From positions 1 to 40,435 of the forward strand of contig JALEHU010000048.1 of the NCBI GenBank assembly GCA_022770365.1: 40,435 bases of DNA, given 5' to 3'. Positions within the stretch are counted from its first letter, which is position 1, and every line of letters begins with the position of its first letter. Positions 17,025-24,524 of the stretch are shown piece by piece. The translations under genes were made by a program, and so were the position numbers. Under the pieces are notes generated by a model that saw only the letters and a program-made list of their open reading frames with translations, did no database searches and was not told the origin of the DNA. This DNA comes from Blautia sp. (GTDB lineage: Bacteria; Bacillota; Clostridia; Lachnospirales; Lachnospiraceae).

Positions 17025-17714
17025 TCGGATCATGCGGCTTGTCAGCTTCACACTGTGCCGGATCGCAGCCGCCTCAAAGGTGGGATAATCCACATAGGCA
17101 CTTCCGTCTGCTTTGTCAGAAATTGCCCGGATCACCAGGAAAGGCACATGATTCAGATATGCAGCCTGTCCGATTGCAGCACCTTCCATCTCAGCAGCAT
17201 ATGCGCCAAAATGATCTACGATCATATCTTTTACTTCCTGGCAGGAAATAAACTGGTCGCCGGAAGCAATTCTTCCCTCAAAAACTTCAATATCCGGATT
17301 CACATCCCTGCATGACTGTACAGCCAGGCGGCGCAGCGCCTCATCAGCCTCAAATGCCATCACTTCCATATCCGGGATCTGTCCCCTGGTGTAGCCAAGC
17401 GGTGTCACATCCATATCATGCTGAAGAACATCTGTGGAAATCACAATATCTCCGATATTGATATTATTATTCAGACTTCCTGCAACCCCTGTATTGATCA
17501 CCACTTCCACATGGAAAACATCTACCAGGATCTGTGTGCAGACTGCAGCATTGACTTTGCCGATACCTGATCTGACTACCACCACTTTTTTTCCTTCCAG
17601 GATTCCTTCAAAAAATTCCATGGAAGCCATGCGGGAAATCTTCACTTCCTGCATCTGTTCCTTAAGCCCGAGCACTTCCTGCTCCATGGCACCTATAATT
17701 CCAATACATCTCAT
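17010..17714 (-). CDS. mtnN: 5'-methylthioadenosine/S-adenosylhomocysteine nucleosidase
   Basis: Cytosolic enzyme that cleaves MTA and SAH to adenine and a thioribose or ribosylhomocysteine product, recycling methionine and feeding LuxS. 234 residues of the normal family length. GIIGAMEQEV (Glu about 11) is the general acid region, GIGKVNAA the phosphate-site loop equivalent, AAEMEGAAIGQ (Glu about 173) binds ribose, and ISDKADG (Asp about 197) holds the purine. No luxS is adjacent. It diverges from the TSCPD gene, and the two -10 boxes lie in a shared inverted repeat. Its last codons are duplicated just downstream. Confidence 0.95.
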   Translation of the reverse strand: MRCIGIIGAMEQEVLGLKEQMQEVKISRMASMEFFEGILEGKKVVVVRSGIGKVNAAVCTQILVDVFHVEVVINTGVAGSLNNNINIGDIVISTDVLQHDMDVTPLGYTRGQIPDMEVMAFEADEALRRLAVQSCRDVNPDIEVFEGRIASGDQFISCQEVKDMIVDHFGAYAAEMEGAAIGQAAYLNHVPFLVIRAISDKADGSAYVDYPTFEAAAIRHSVKLTSRMIRDLQG

Positions 17715-17762
17715 ATGAGCTTCCTCTCTTTCCAGATATCCAAAGTACCGGACATCTAACGG

Positions 17763-17817
17763 TATTATAGCAAATCTTCGATTTTTATGGAAACTTTTTT
17801 TGAAATTTGCTATAATA
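17763..17817. promoter_or_regulatory. Divergent promoter pair embedded in a 13-bp inverted repeat
   Basis: TATTATAGCAAAT (17763-17775) and ATTTGCTATAATA (17805-17817) are perfect inverses, each with a TATAAT box. The plus promoter (TSCPD gene) has TGGAAA (17788-17793), 17 bases, then TATAAT (17811-17816). The minus promoter (mtnN) has a weak -35 (TTCCAT) overlapping it at 17787-17792. A nearly identical TGGAAA-N17-TATAAT promoter with ATTTGC before the -10 occurs at 37667-37695. Confidence 0.6.
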
Positions 17818-17895
17818 AGAGCGTTTCAGAGTATTGGCAGATGCCCGCAGCTGATCTGTGGAGATACTTGGCAGATGCGAATATTCTTTATATTT

Positions 17896-17932
17896 ATGAT
17901 TCAAGGGTCAAAATACCTTTTGACCCCATCAT
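17896..17932. repeat. 37-bp derivative of the 185-bp inverted-repeat element
   Basis: Here ATGATTCAAGGGTCAAAA is joined by TACC to TTTTGACCCCATCAT, a near-perfect palindrome. Its reverse complement matches the left end of the 10570-10754 element for 29 bases and then continues as that element's right end (TTG, one mismatch, ATCAT). It lies in the leader of the TSCPD gene, 36 bases before its start codon. Confidence 0.75.
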
Positions 17933-17967
17933 CTATTTATCTTTTTATATTTTCAGGAGGAAGCATT

Positions 17968-18210
17968 ATGACATACAGAACAAGCGGTGTCTGTTCACAG
18001 GCCATCGAATTCGAGATAACAGATGACAGAAAAGTTCACAACGTAAAATTTATCGGCGGATGTTCCGGTAATACTCAGGGTGTTGCCAAACTTGTAGAAG
18101 GTATGGATGCAGAAGAAGTCATCCGCCGTCTTGAAGGCATCCACTGCGGACCGCGTCCCACATCCTGCCCGGACCAGCTTTCCAAAGCAATCAAAAAAGC
18201 ACTTGCCTGA
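17968..18210 (+). CDS. TSCPD domain protein (TIGR03905 family)
   Basis: 80 residues. It holds FIGGCSGNTQGVAKLVEGMDAEEVI and then GPRPTSCPDQLSKAIKKAL, the TSCPD motif also found at the C-terminus of class II ribonucleotide reductases. Three or four conserved Cys suggest metal or thiol chemistry. The function of the stand-alone family is unknown to me. The start at 17968 has AGGAGG six or seven bases upstream. A longer in-frame opening from 17800 crosses the promoter and the repeat element and is rejected. Monocistronic. Confidence 0.88.
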   Translation: MTYRTSGVCSQAIEFEITDDRKVHNVKFIGGCSGNTQGVAKLVEGMDAEEVIRRLEGIHCGPRPTSCPDQLSKAIKKALA

Positions 18211-18286
18211 CAGCCGGCAGATCATAAAACAACATTGATCTTTGAACCCACAAGTTCCATGTTAGAATTAAGGAGATGAAACAGAA

Positions 18287-18563
18287 ATGGATATATGGGA
18301 TAAATTATACAATGAGGCACTTAAGGTGCAGAACAGAAGGACAATATCTCCGTTTATTGATGCCGGAGGAGTTGCGGCTGCGATTCTGACAAAGAAGGGA
18401 AACATCTATGTAGGTGTCTGTATTGATACTGCATCGACACTTGGAATGTGTGCGGAAAGACAGCGGTGAAATTGAGATTCTGCTTGACCTTGACAGCAGG
18501 AGAACCATAAATCTCAAAGAACTGATTCCTGATTGGTGGGGAGCCGACAGGTTCGCAGAATAG
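18287..18563 (+). pseudogene. Cytidine deaminase family gene with an internal deletion
   Basis: The first 58 codons read as the start of a small cytidine/blasticidin-S-type deaminase (SPFIDAGGVAAAILTKKGNIYVGVCIDTASTLGMCAER, with the first zinc motif CAE). The frame then stops at 18467. In another frame the family's C-terminus resumes at once: DSGEIEILLDL...LIPDWWGADRF, ending at 18563. About 60 residues between, including the PCxxC zinc motif, are missing, so it should be inactive. The deletion also shifts the frame. AAGGAG supports the start. Normal members have about 135-140 residues. Confidence 0.88.
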
Positions 18564-18577
18564 TTCGGCATTGAAAT

Positions 18578-18613
18578 AAGCATCCGTATAGTCACATACT
18601 CATACGGATGCTT
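18578..18613 (+). terminator. Stem-loop after the broken deaminase
   Basis: AAGCATCCGTAT (18578-18589) pairs perfectly with ATACGGATGCTT (18602-18613) around 12 bases. No T tract follows on the plus strand, so it is a stable hairpin that may be a weak or former terminator. Confidence 0.5.
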
Positions 18614-18667
18614 AACTGTTCTACGGAGACTTAACTATTCTACAAATACCTAACCGTTTTACAGACA
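18611..18667. repeat. Three imperfect 19-bp tandem repeats
   Basis: CTTAACTGTTCTACGGAGA, CTTAACTATTCTACAAATA and CCTAACCGTTTTACAGACA follow each other without gaps (18611-18629, 18630-18648, 18649-18667). They fill the space between the deaminase hairpin and the end of the hydrolase gene. Confidence 0.7.
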
Positions 18668-18675
18668 ACACACGA

Positions 18676-20292
18676 TCAGATATCCGTCCTGTCCCATTTA
18701 TCACACAGTGACTGCAGTTCTCTGGAAAAGCGCTCCAGATCCTTGTTCGGACATCCTTCGTTCTTTCGGATGACAGACATAAGACGATGGCCGAGAGAAA
18801 CCAGCTTCTCGAATGCACGGGCAGCTTTGGCGGTTTTCGGTGAAGAGGATTTCTTCTCGATCTTAATTCCCTGAGCTTCATAAATGCAGGCATCTGCAGC
18901 CAGATCATAGATTGTACCGCTGAAAGGCGCCATTGTATCATATCCCAGTTCCTCATTCAGACGTTTCGCAAAAATTTCTGTTATGCTGTCTTCTCCATGG
19001 GTGACAAATACTTTCTTCGGCTTTTTCTCAAAGGCTTTGGCCCAGGTGATCAGCCCGTTCACATCCGCATGTCCGCTGATTCCCGGCATCTGGCAGATTT
19101 CTGCTGCTACATGCACTGTTTCGCCAAAAAGCTTTACTTCTTCGGCACCCTCCAGCAGAGATCGTCCGAGAGTTCCCACTGCCTGATATCCCACAAACAG
19201 AATCGTACTCTTCTCATTCCACAGATTGTGTTTCAGATGATGCTTGATACGACCCGCATCGCACATGCCGCTGGCGGAAATAATGACCTTGCAGTCTTCA
19301 TCAAAGTTGATGGCTTTGGAATCATCGCTGGTTACGGAAGTTTTCAATCCCGGGAAACTGATGGGATTCATTCCCTTCTGGATCAGTTCCAGCGCCTCCT
19401 GGTCGAAGCAATCATAGCGGTGTTCCCCGAAAATCGTCGTCGCTTCATTGGCAAGCGGGCTGTCTACGTACACTTTAAAACCATCATGACCATGAACAAG
19501 TCCGTCTGATTTGATCTGGCGGATAAAATACAGCATTTCCTGAGTACGCCCAACTGCAAAAGAAGGAATCACAAGGTTTCCGCCCCTGTCAAAGGTGCGC
19601 TGGATCACTTCCGCCAGCAGAGCCGCATAATCCGGGCGCTCTCCGTGACTGCGGTCTCCATAGGTGGATTCCATCACAACATAGTCTGCTTCATGGACGT
19701 ATTCCGGATCTTTGATCAAAGGCTGATCCAGGTTTCCAATATCTCCGGAAAAGACAATCGTCCTCTCCTGTCCGTCCTCCGTGATCTTTATCTCAATGCT
19801 GGCAGAACCCAGAAGGTGGCCTGCATCTGCAAACCGTACTTCAATTCCCTCAGCAGGTTTTATGACCTTATGGTAAGGGCACTGCACAAAATTCCTCAGC
19901 ACACCCATGGCATCTTCCATGGTATATGCCGGAATAAAATCCGGTTTGCCCTGGCGGCGTCCCTTACGATTGCGCCACTCTGCCTCGAACATCTGGATAT
20001 GTGCACTGTCCCGAAGCATAATATCACACAAATGGCATGTGGCATCTGTGGCATAAATCGGTCCCTGGAATCCTTTCGCGTAAAGAGCGGGCAGATTACC
20101 GGAATGATCCATGTGCGCATGCGTCAGAAGCACAAAATCCAGTTCCCCCGGATTTACAGGAATTTCTTTGTTTTCGTAATAATTCGGTCCCTGCTCCATG
20201 CCGTAATCCACAAGAAATTTCTTCCCCGCCGCTTCCAGACAGTAACAGCTTCCCGTCACTTCGTGGGTTGCCCCAATAAAGGTTATTTTCAT
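18676..20292 (-). CDS. MBL-fold / beta-CASP hydrolase, putative RNA-processing nuclease
   Basis: 538 residues. The metallo-beta-lactamase core has LTHAHMDHSGNLP (HxHxDH, about residues 56-68), FADAGHLLGSASIEI and FSGDIG. The beta-CASP inserts have VMESTYGDRSHG, PSFAVGRTQEMLYFI and ISASGMCDAGRI..HL, and the C-terminal RMMBL region has ISGHADVNGLITW and VFVTHGE. This is the CPSF73/Ysh1-like group acting on RNA in the cytoplasm; it is not RNase J by length and motifs. The last 80 residues are a family-specific helical tail. GGGGG precedes the ATG. Monocistronic. Confidence 0.92.
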   Translation of the reverse strand: MKITFIGATHEVTGSCYCLEAAGKKFLVDYGMEQGPNYYENKEIPVNPGELDFVLLTHAHMDHSGNLPALYAKGFQGPIYATDATCHLCDIMLRDSAHIQMFEAEWRNRKGRRQGKPDFIPAYTMEDAMGVLRNFVQCPYHKVIKPAEGIEVRFADAGHLLGSASIEIKITEDGQERTIVFSGDIGNLDQPLIKDPEYVHEADYVVMESTYGDRSHGERPDYAALLAEVIQRTFDRGGNLVIPSFAVGRTQEMLYFIRQIKSDGLVHGHDGFKVYVDSPLANEATTIFGEHRYDCFDQEALELIQKGMNPISFPGLKTSVTSDDSKAINFDEDCKVIISASGMCDAGRIKHHLKHNLWNEKSTILFVGYQAVGTLGRSLLEGAEEVKLFGETVHVAAEICQMPGISGHADVNGLITWAKAFEKKPKKVFVTHGEDSITEIFAKRLNEELGYDTMAPFSGTIYDLAADACIYEAQGIKIEKKSSSPKTAKAARAFEKLVSLGHRLMSVIRKNEGCPNKDLERFSRELQSLCDKWDRTDI

Positions 20293-20350
20293 AGTACAAA
20301 CCCCCTTTTCTGTGAAACATCCCCCTCACATGTTCTTTTCTTATATTCTT

Positions 20351-20379
20351 ATTATACACGACACTTCTTATGTTTAACA
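20351..20379 (-). promoter_or_regulatory. Probable promoter of the MBL hydrolase gene
   Basis: On the minus strand TATAAT (20351-20356) lies about 60 bases before the start codon, with a poor -35 (GTTAAA) about 17 bases upstream. The T-G before TATAAT may help as an extended -10. Confidence 0.4.
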
Positions 20380-20394
20380 GCTTTTTTCAGAAAA

Positions 20395-20436
20395 AAAAAG
20401 GAAGCTCACTCTGATTATGCAGAGGACTTCCTTTTT
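20395..20436. terminator. Bidirectional stem-loop
   Basis: AAAAAGGAAG (20395-20404) pairs with CTTCCTTTTT (20427-20436); an inner CTCTG/CAGAG stem closes on ATTATG. Either strand shows a T tract. It can stop leftward transcription from the decayed region before it reaches the hydrolase promoter. Confidence 0.7.
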
Positions 20437-20998
20437 GTTTTGGCTTTGTTTCTTTCCTTTGGGTTATTAATTTTTCCGCTGATTAATTTCCCCGTACAGT
20501 GGCAGTTGTCCGGAGAAATGTTGAAACAAATGAAGACGTTTCTGTGTACTGAGATTCTGTCTTCACGATTTTCAACAAAGATGTCGATTTATATCGTTTG
20601 ATAGATTAATCCTGCGGACACTTCGCTGCTACGGACGGTAGCGGTAGTTCACAAGTATTTTGGTAAATCTCTTTTGTATTTTTCATCCGTCACACGGCAC
20701 CCATGTCCCGCTATTCAGTTGTATGTTCCCGTGACCTCCGTTGTAGTACCAGAGGGGTCGGGAACGAGGTATGAGTTCAAAGTTCAGATGGGTAAGAAAT
20801 TGAATCAATTACCAACCCAGATACCGCCTGTTAAGGTATATCAAAACATCTGTAAGTATCCCTATACTCAATATATTTTTAATTCGTATAAAAAACACCT
20901 CACCTCTTTTCAATTGTAAACATACCTTTACAATATATAATACGAGCAAGATTCTCAGATATCACGCTTAATACCTTATATTATCTCCAAAAGCTCAT
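20437..20998 (-). other. 560 bases without an intact gene; probably decayed 3' half of the anti-sigma gene
   Basis: No open frame is convincing. On the minus strand, just after the stop of the membrane protein at 20999, another frame reads VYVPELR, as expected for the extracytoplasmic domain of such anti-sigma proteins. Near the far end, mixed frames read SPDNCH, TGKL and SAEKLI, like the end of a DUF4367-type domain. The gap length (about 185 codons) suits the missing half. A GTTCCCG/CGGGAAC stem with inner CCTC/GAGG lies at about 20728-20767. This is inference from fragmentary matches. Confidence 0.4.
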
Positions 20999-21550
20999 CT
21001 AAGCTCTGGAACATATACCTGATTGTGTCTCAATACCCTCTCTTACCTCATGCTCATATACAACAGGGGGTTCGTTAGTCTCGTCATTGTCAAATATCAT
21101 CCCTGTATCATTTCCAAGTAAATATTTCGCATGTTTTACAAAATAATCCCTATTCGCATCACAAGTCATACTGGCAGCACACACACACATCCCCGAAACC
21201 ACAATAATCCCGGCAACTTTCGCTATTTTGCGGGTATTAATCCGCTTTTTCTTTATGGGAACTACTGTACTTCCTATGCTGGCATCGTCATGTCCGGTAC
21301 CATCTTCTGTATCGGATTCCCATCTAACATCCACAGCATTTTCATCTTCCACATCCTCCCGGCAGGCACCTTCTTTCTTCAGCCGCTGCATCAGTTTCCG
21401 GCAGGATGCTTTTATTTCCTCATCCGAGGCTTCGTAATCCTCCATATCTTCATCACCGGAGAAAATAGCCTCTTTCATGATTTCCGCTTCCCTGATAAAT
21501 TGCTCGTTTATTAGCTGATCAAGCTCATCATCTTCATATTTTTTCTCCAT
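20999..21550 (-). CDS. Anti-sigma-factor-like membrane protein, C-terminally truncated
   Basis: 183 residues. The N-terminal 105 residues are cytoplasmic and acidic, with the helical DDELDQLINEQFIREAEIMKEAIF region that resembles anti-sigma factors paired with clostridial ECF-like sigma factors. After a basic stretch (KKKRINTRK) comes one membrane helix (about 109-128). Only about 55 outside residues follow (SMTCDANRDYFVKHAKYLLGNDTGMIFDNDETNE...). Relatives, as I recall them, carry a DUF4367-like sensor domain of about 150 further residues; here the frame stops early and the following DNA looks decayed. The inner domain could still bind a sigma factor. The likely partner sigma gene is at 22746-23291, beyond murG. 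Confidence 0.65.
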   Translation of the reverse strand: MEKKYEDDELDQLINEQFIREAEIMKEAIFSGDEDMEDYEASDEEIKASCRKLMQRLKKEGACREDVEDENAVDVRWESDTEDGTGHDDASIGSTVVPIKKKRINTRKIAKVAGIIVVSGMCVCAASMTCDANRDYFVKHAKYLLGNDTGMIFDNDETNEPPVVYEHEVREGIETQSGICSRA

Positions 21551-21577
21551 GTTTTTCTCCTAAAAATTTATCTTTTC

Positions 21578-21606
21578 TTGACAATTTTGTCACAGGGGTT
21601 CATATT
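21578..21606 (+). promoter_or_regulatory. Candidate murG promoter
   Basis: TTGACA (21578-21583) and CATATT (21601-21606) are 17 bases apart, 70 bases before the murG start. The -35 box is perfect and the -10 is four of six. Confidence 0.5.
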
Positions 21607-21675
21607 TATTAGTAAATGGGCATGTCTGCTGTCCAAAACTTTTAATAGTAAAATGATTTTTCAGGAGGTACCCCT

Positions 21676-22743
21676 ATGAAACATATCGTACTTACCGGCG
21701 GCGGTACTGCCGGGCATGTCACACCCAATATTGCACTGATTCCCACCCTTCAGGAAAAAGGATATACGATCTCCTACATCGGTTCCTATGAAGGAATCGA
21801 GAAAAAACTGATTGAAGAAATGGGAATCCCCTATTATGGAATATCTTCCGGTAAATTAAGACGTTACTTTGACCTGAAAAACTTTTCAGATCCCTTCCGT
21901 GTTTTGAAAGGTTTTGGAGAAGCCAAAAAACTTCTCAAACAACTGAAACCTGATGTTGTATTCTCAAAAGGAGGCTTTGTTACAGTACCCGTTGTCATCG
22001 CAGCCAAACGCTGTAAAATCCCAGCGATCATCCACGAGTCTGATATGACCCCCGGCCTTGCCAATAAATTGTGTATTCCATCTGCTGCCAAAATCTGCTG
22101 CAACTTCCCGGAAACAGTCAAAAGCCTTCCGGAAAACAAAGCAGTCCTTACCGGTACTCCCATCCGCCAGGAGCTCATGAACGGTGATAAAGAAGCCGCG
22201 CGCAAATTCTGCGGTTTCAATGATCAGAAGCCGGTGCTCATGGTAATTGGAGGAAGTCTCGGTGCAGCATCCGTTAATGAAAATATACGTAAGATCCTTC
22301 CTGAATTGCTGAAGGAGTTCCAGGTCATCCACCTCTGCGGAAAGGGCAAAACAGATGAAAACCTGATCAATACAGAAGGTTACGCACAATACGAATATAT
22401 CAAGCAGGAACTTCCTGACTTATTCGCCCTTGCTGATATTGTGATCTCACGTGCAGGAGCCAATGCCATCTGTGAAATTCATGCTCTCCATAAACCAAAT
22501 CTTCTGATCCCGCTTTCTGCCAAAGCCAGCAGGGGTGATCAGATCCTCAACGCCCGTTCTTTTGAACGTCAGGGCTACAGTATGGTATTGGAGGAAGAAG
22601 AAATCACAGAAGAATCCCTGTTAAAAGCAATCAGAGAGCTATATGCAAAACGTCAGACTTACATCGATACCATGGCAGGAAGCAGACAGATGGATTCTAT
22701 CCGTCAGATCACTGCTCTGATTGAGGAATGTGCAGCCAAATAG
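21676..22743 (+). CDS. murG: UDP-GlcNAc:lipid I GlcNAc transferase
   Basis: Makes lipid II at the inner face of the membrane by adding GlcNAc to lipid I in peptidoglycan synthesis. 355 residues in two Rossmann domains. The N-terminal glycine loop is [14 protein letters not shown] (about 8-21); [15 protein letters not shown] and [14 protein letters not shown] are the acceptor-side motifs. [13 protein letters not shown] and [13 protein letters not shown]...P.LLIPL are the UDP-GlcNAc motifs. AGGAGG lies seven bases upstream. It stands outside any division cluster and points against the flanking genes; its stop is two bases from the stop of the sigma factor gene. A second murG elsewhere cannot be excluded. 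Confidence 0.95.
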   Translation: MKHIVLTGGGTAGHVTPNIALIPTLQEKGYTISYIGSYEGIEKKLIEEMGIPYYGISSGKLRRYFDLKNFSDPFRVLKGFGEAKKLLKQLKPDVVFSKGGFVTVPVVIAAKRCKIPAIIHESDMTPGLANKLCIPSAAKICCNFPETVKSLPENKAVLTGTPIRQELMNGDKEAARKFCGFNDQKPVLMVIGGSLGAASVNENIRKILPELLKEFQVIHLCGKGKTDENLINTEGYAQYEYIKQELPDLFALADIVISRAGANAICEIHALHKPNLLIPLSAKASRGDQILNARSFERQGYSMVLEEEEITEESLLKAIRELYAKRQTYIDTMAGSRQMDSIRQITALIEECAAK

Positions 22744-22745
22744 CC

Positions 22746-23291
22746 TTACTTTTTCTTACGATACAGCTTCTCTAATTCCTTATTCATCCACTCCTTTGTT
22801 CTGAGGATCCGGTTATTTACACTGTTTCTTGTGAGACCGTATTCCTCAGCAACGGAGTCCGGAGACATTCCCAGCACTTTTGTTTTGATCAGGATATCAT
22901 AATTAACCGGATTTTTATCCCGGAGCCTCTGGAGCACCAGTTTCTGGTATTCACTTTCTTCCATGCGGAGAATCCGCGCTTCAGGATTATACTTCTCGTC
23001 TCCGGTTTTCTCTTCACCAGTCTCGCATTCAATCGGCTGTTGTTCCCGTCTTACGTAAGCTTTCTTACAATAGTCTTTGACATTATTGACAGTAGCGGTA
23101 AATATCAGTGATTCCAGCTTGGCTTCATTGCTGACATCCAGTTTATCCCCAAGCATAAACAGTTTATAAAAAGTCTCCTGACTGATATCTTCCGCTACTG
23201 CTCTGTTTTTCACAATTTTTAAGGCAACATTCACTGAGAATTTCCAGTATTTCAGATAAATATCATCAAAATTCTCATTATGATTCATCAT
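22746..23291 (-). CDS. ECF-type RNA polymerase sigma factor
   Basis: 181 residues. Region 2 is at about residues 8-60 (YLKYWKFSVNVALKIVKNRAVAEDISQETFYKLF), binding core polymerase and the -10. Region 4 is at about 125-175 with a helix-turn-helix (MSPDSVAEEYGLTRNSVNNRILRTKEWM). The linker is charged and variable. Two ATGs are adjacent at the start, and GGAG lies about ten bases upstream. In relatives a membrane anti-sigma gene follows directly; here that gene (20999-21550) is separated by murG on the other strand. With the anti-sigma truncated, control of this sigma factor may be altered. Confidence 0.88.
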   Translation of the reverse strand: MMNHNENFDDIYLKYWKFSVNVALKIVKNRAVAEDISQETFYKLFMLGDKLDVSNEAKLESLIFTATVNNVKDYCKKAYVRREQQPIECETGEEKTGDEKYNPEARILRMEESEYQKLVLQRLRDKNPVNYDILIKTKVLGMSPDSVAEEYGLTRNSVNNRILRTKEWMNKELEKLYRKKK

Positions 23292-23319
23292 TCGTACAAT
23301 CTCCGTCCCTCAACAGGCA

Positions 23320-23724
23320 CTATGCGTTCATTTTGGAAAGAATTTCTTCACGGACTTCATCGGTCAGTTCTCCCGGAGTCCAGGTCAGTCCGACACCGTC
23401 TCCCTGATATCTCGGGATCAGGTGCATATGGAAATGAAAAACAGTCTGTCCTGCGATTTCTCCATTATTCTGTACAATGTTAAATCCAACGCATTCCAGG
23501 GCTTCTGTCATTTTTGCAGCCATTTTTTTTGCAAGAATCATAGCTTTTCCTGCCAGTTCTTCCGGCAGTTCATATATATTTGCCGCATGAGTTTTTGGAA
23601 GAATGAGGGCATGCCCCTTACTTGCAGGTCCAAGGTCCAGAATCACGCGGAAATCCTCGTCCTCATACAAAGTTGCAGCAGGAATTTCTCCATTGGCGAT
23701 TTTACAAAAAATACAATTTTCCAT
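23320..23724 (-). CDS. HIT family nucleotide hydrolase
   Basis: 134 residues, the usual length. It starts CIFCKIANGEIPA, with two Cys of the metal-binding form. The histidine triad is HFHMHLIP (His 97, 99, 101), preceded by NNGEIAGQTVFH. These enzymes hydrolyse or transfer nucleotidyl groups (Hint/adenosine phosphoramidase or Ap4A-like); the exact substrate is unknown. It lies 28 bases upstream of the sigma gene in the same direction and may share its transcript. It diverges from the histidine kinase gene. Confidence 0.93.
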   Translation of the reverse strand: MENCIFCKIANGEIPAATLYEDEDFRVILDLGPASKGHALILPKTHAANIYELPEELAGKAMILAKKMAAKMTEALECVGFNIVQNNGEIAGQTVFHFHMHLIPRYQGDGVGLTWTPGELTDEVREEILSKMNA

Positions 23725-23768
23725 AACTTTTCTCCTCCTTCATCTTATGGAATATTTCCTTTATTTTC

Positions 23769-23796
23769 TCGTATTTTGTCGATTTTTTCAATACGA
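23769..23796. promoter_or_regulatory. Inverted repeat between the HIT and kinase genes
   Basis: TCGTATT (23769-23775) and AATACGA (23790-23796) are separated by 14 bases in the divergent intergenic region. It could be an operator acting on either gene. No strong promoter boxes could be assigned next to it. Confidence 0.3.
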
Positions 23797-23849
23797 AATT
23801 TGTTGATAAAGCAAAATAGCAGTGATACACTTCCCCATGAGGTGATGAT

Positions 23850-24524
23850 ATGCAGGTGAATACCACAGCAAAACAACAGGAAAAAGAATTCCGGTTCACC
23901 CTTTCCAAATTATCCCACGAGATCCGCAACCCTCTTGCGCTCGTCAGCAGCGAGCTGCAGATGATAGTTTCCTCTCACCCGGAGATCGCCGCCTATGAAG
24001 GCTGGGATGATATCATGGATAACCTGGAATATATCAAAGAACTGCTAAATGAATTGTCTGATTACAATAATGCCGGAAAACTGACCCTATACCCGACAGA
24101 CCTGTACACTTTTTTGTGCTCCATTCTGGCTTCTTACAAACCGACTCTGGAATATCTGGGAATCAAACTGGAAGCAGACATCCCTTCTCATCTGCCCACA
24201 ATTCCTCTGGACCAGACGAAAATGCGCCAGGCACTCCTGAATCTTCTGCGCAATGCCCAGGAAGCCATTTCTCATCCCCAGGGAAAGATCAAAGTACAGG
24301 TAAAAATCCTGCCGGATGGAATCCGTATCTCCATATGCGATAACGGCTGCGGAATCACTCACTCGCAGCAGCCGGATATCTTTACCCCCTTTGTTACATT
24401 CAAATCCGGCGGTACAGGGCTTGGGCTTCCTATCACACGACAGATTATTGAAGCACATGGCGGTCATCTGGAAATCAGCAGTGTCCCCGATCAGGGCACT
24501 GAAGTTCGTATTTTTCTTGGATGA
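23850..24524 (+). CDS. Sensor-less histidine kinase
   Basis: 224 residues, only the kinase core. The dimerisation helix starts almost at the N-terminus with LSKLSHEIRNPLALVSSELQMI (phospho-His about 23). The ATPase domain has the N box (MRQALLNLLRNAQEAI), G1 (ICDNGCGI), the F box (IFTPFVTFKSGGTGLGL, which includes G2) and a complete end. No sensor domain, membrane helix or HAMP is present, so it must sense a cytoplasmic partner or signal. No response regulator is adjacent. GAGGTGATG lies close before the start. Its end overlaps the rhomboid gene by 34 bases tail to tail. Confidence 0.9.
   Translation: MQVNTTAKQQEKEFRFTLSKLSHEIRNPLALVSSELQMIVSSHPEIAAYEGWDDIMDNLEYIKELLNELSDYNNAGKLTLYPTDLYTFLCSILASYKPTLEYLGIKLEADIPSHLPTIPLDQTKMRQALLNLLRNAQEAISHPQGKIKVQVKILPDGIRISICDNGCGITHSQQPDIFTPFVTFKSGGTGLGLPITRQIIEAHGGHLEISSVPDQGTEVRIFLG

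Noticed and set aside
17800-18210. 136-codon reading of the TSCPD gene
   Set aside because: It would include the promoter and the 37-bp repeat; AGGAGG sits directly before 17968.
20674-20919. 81-codon frame in the gap before the anti-sigma gene
   Set aside because: No ribosome site, no family resemblance, and opposite to the direction in which anti-sigma-like fragments appear.
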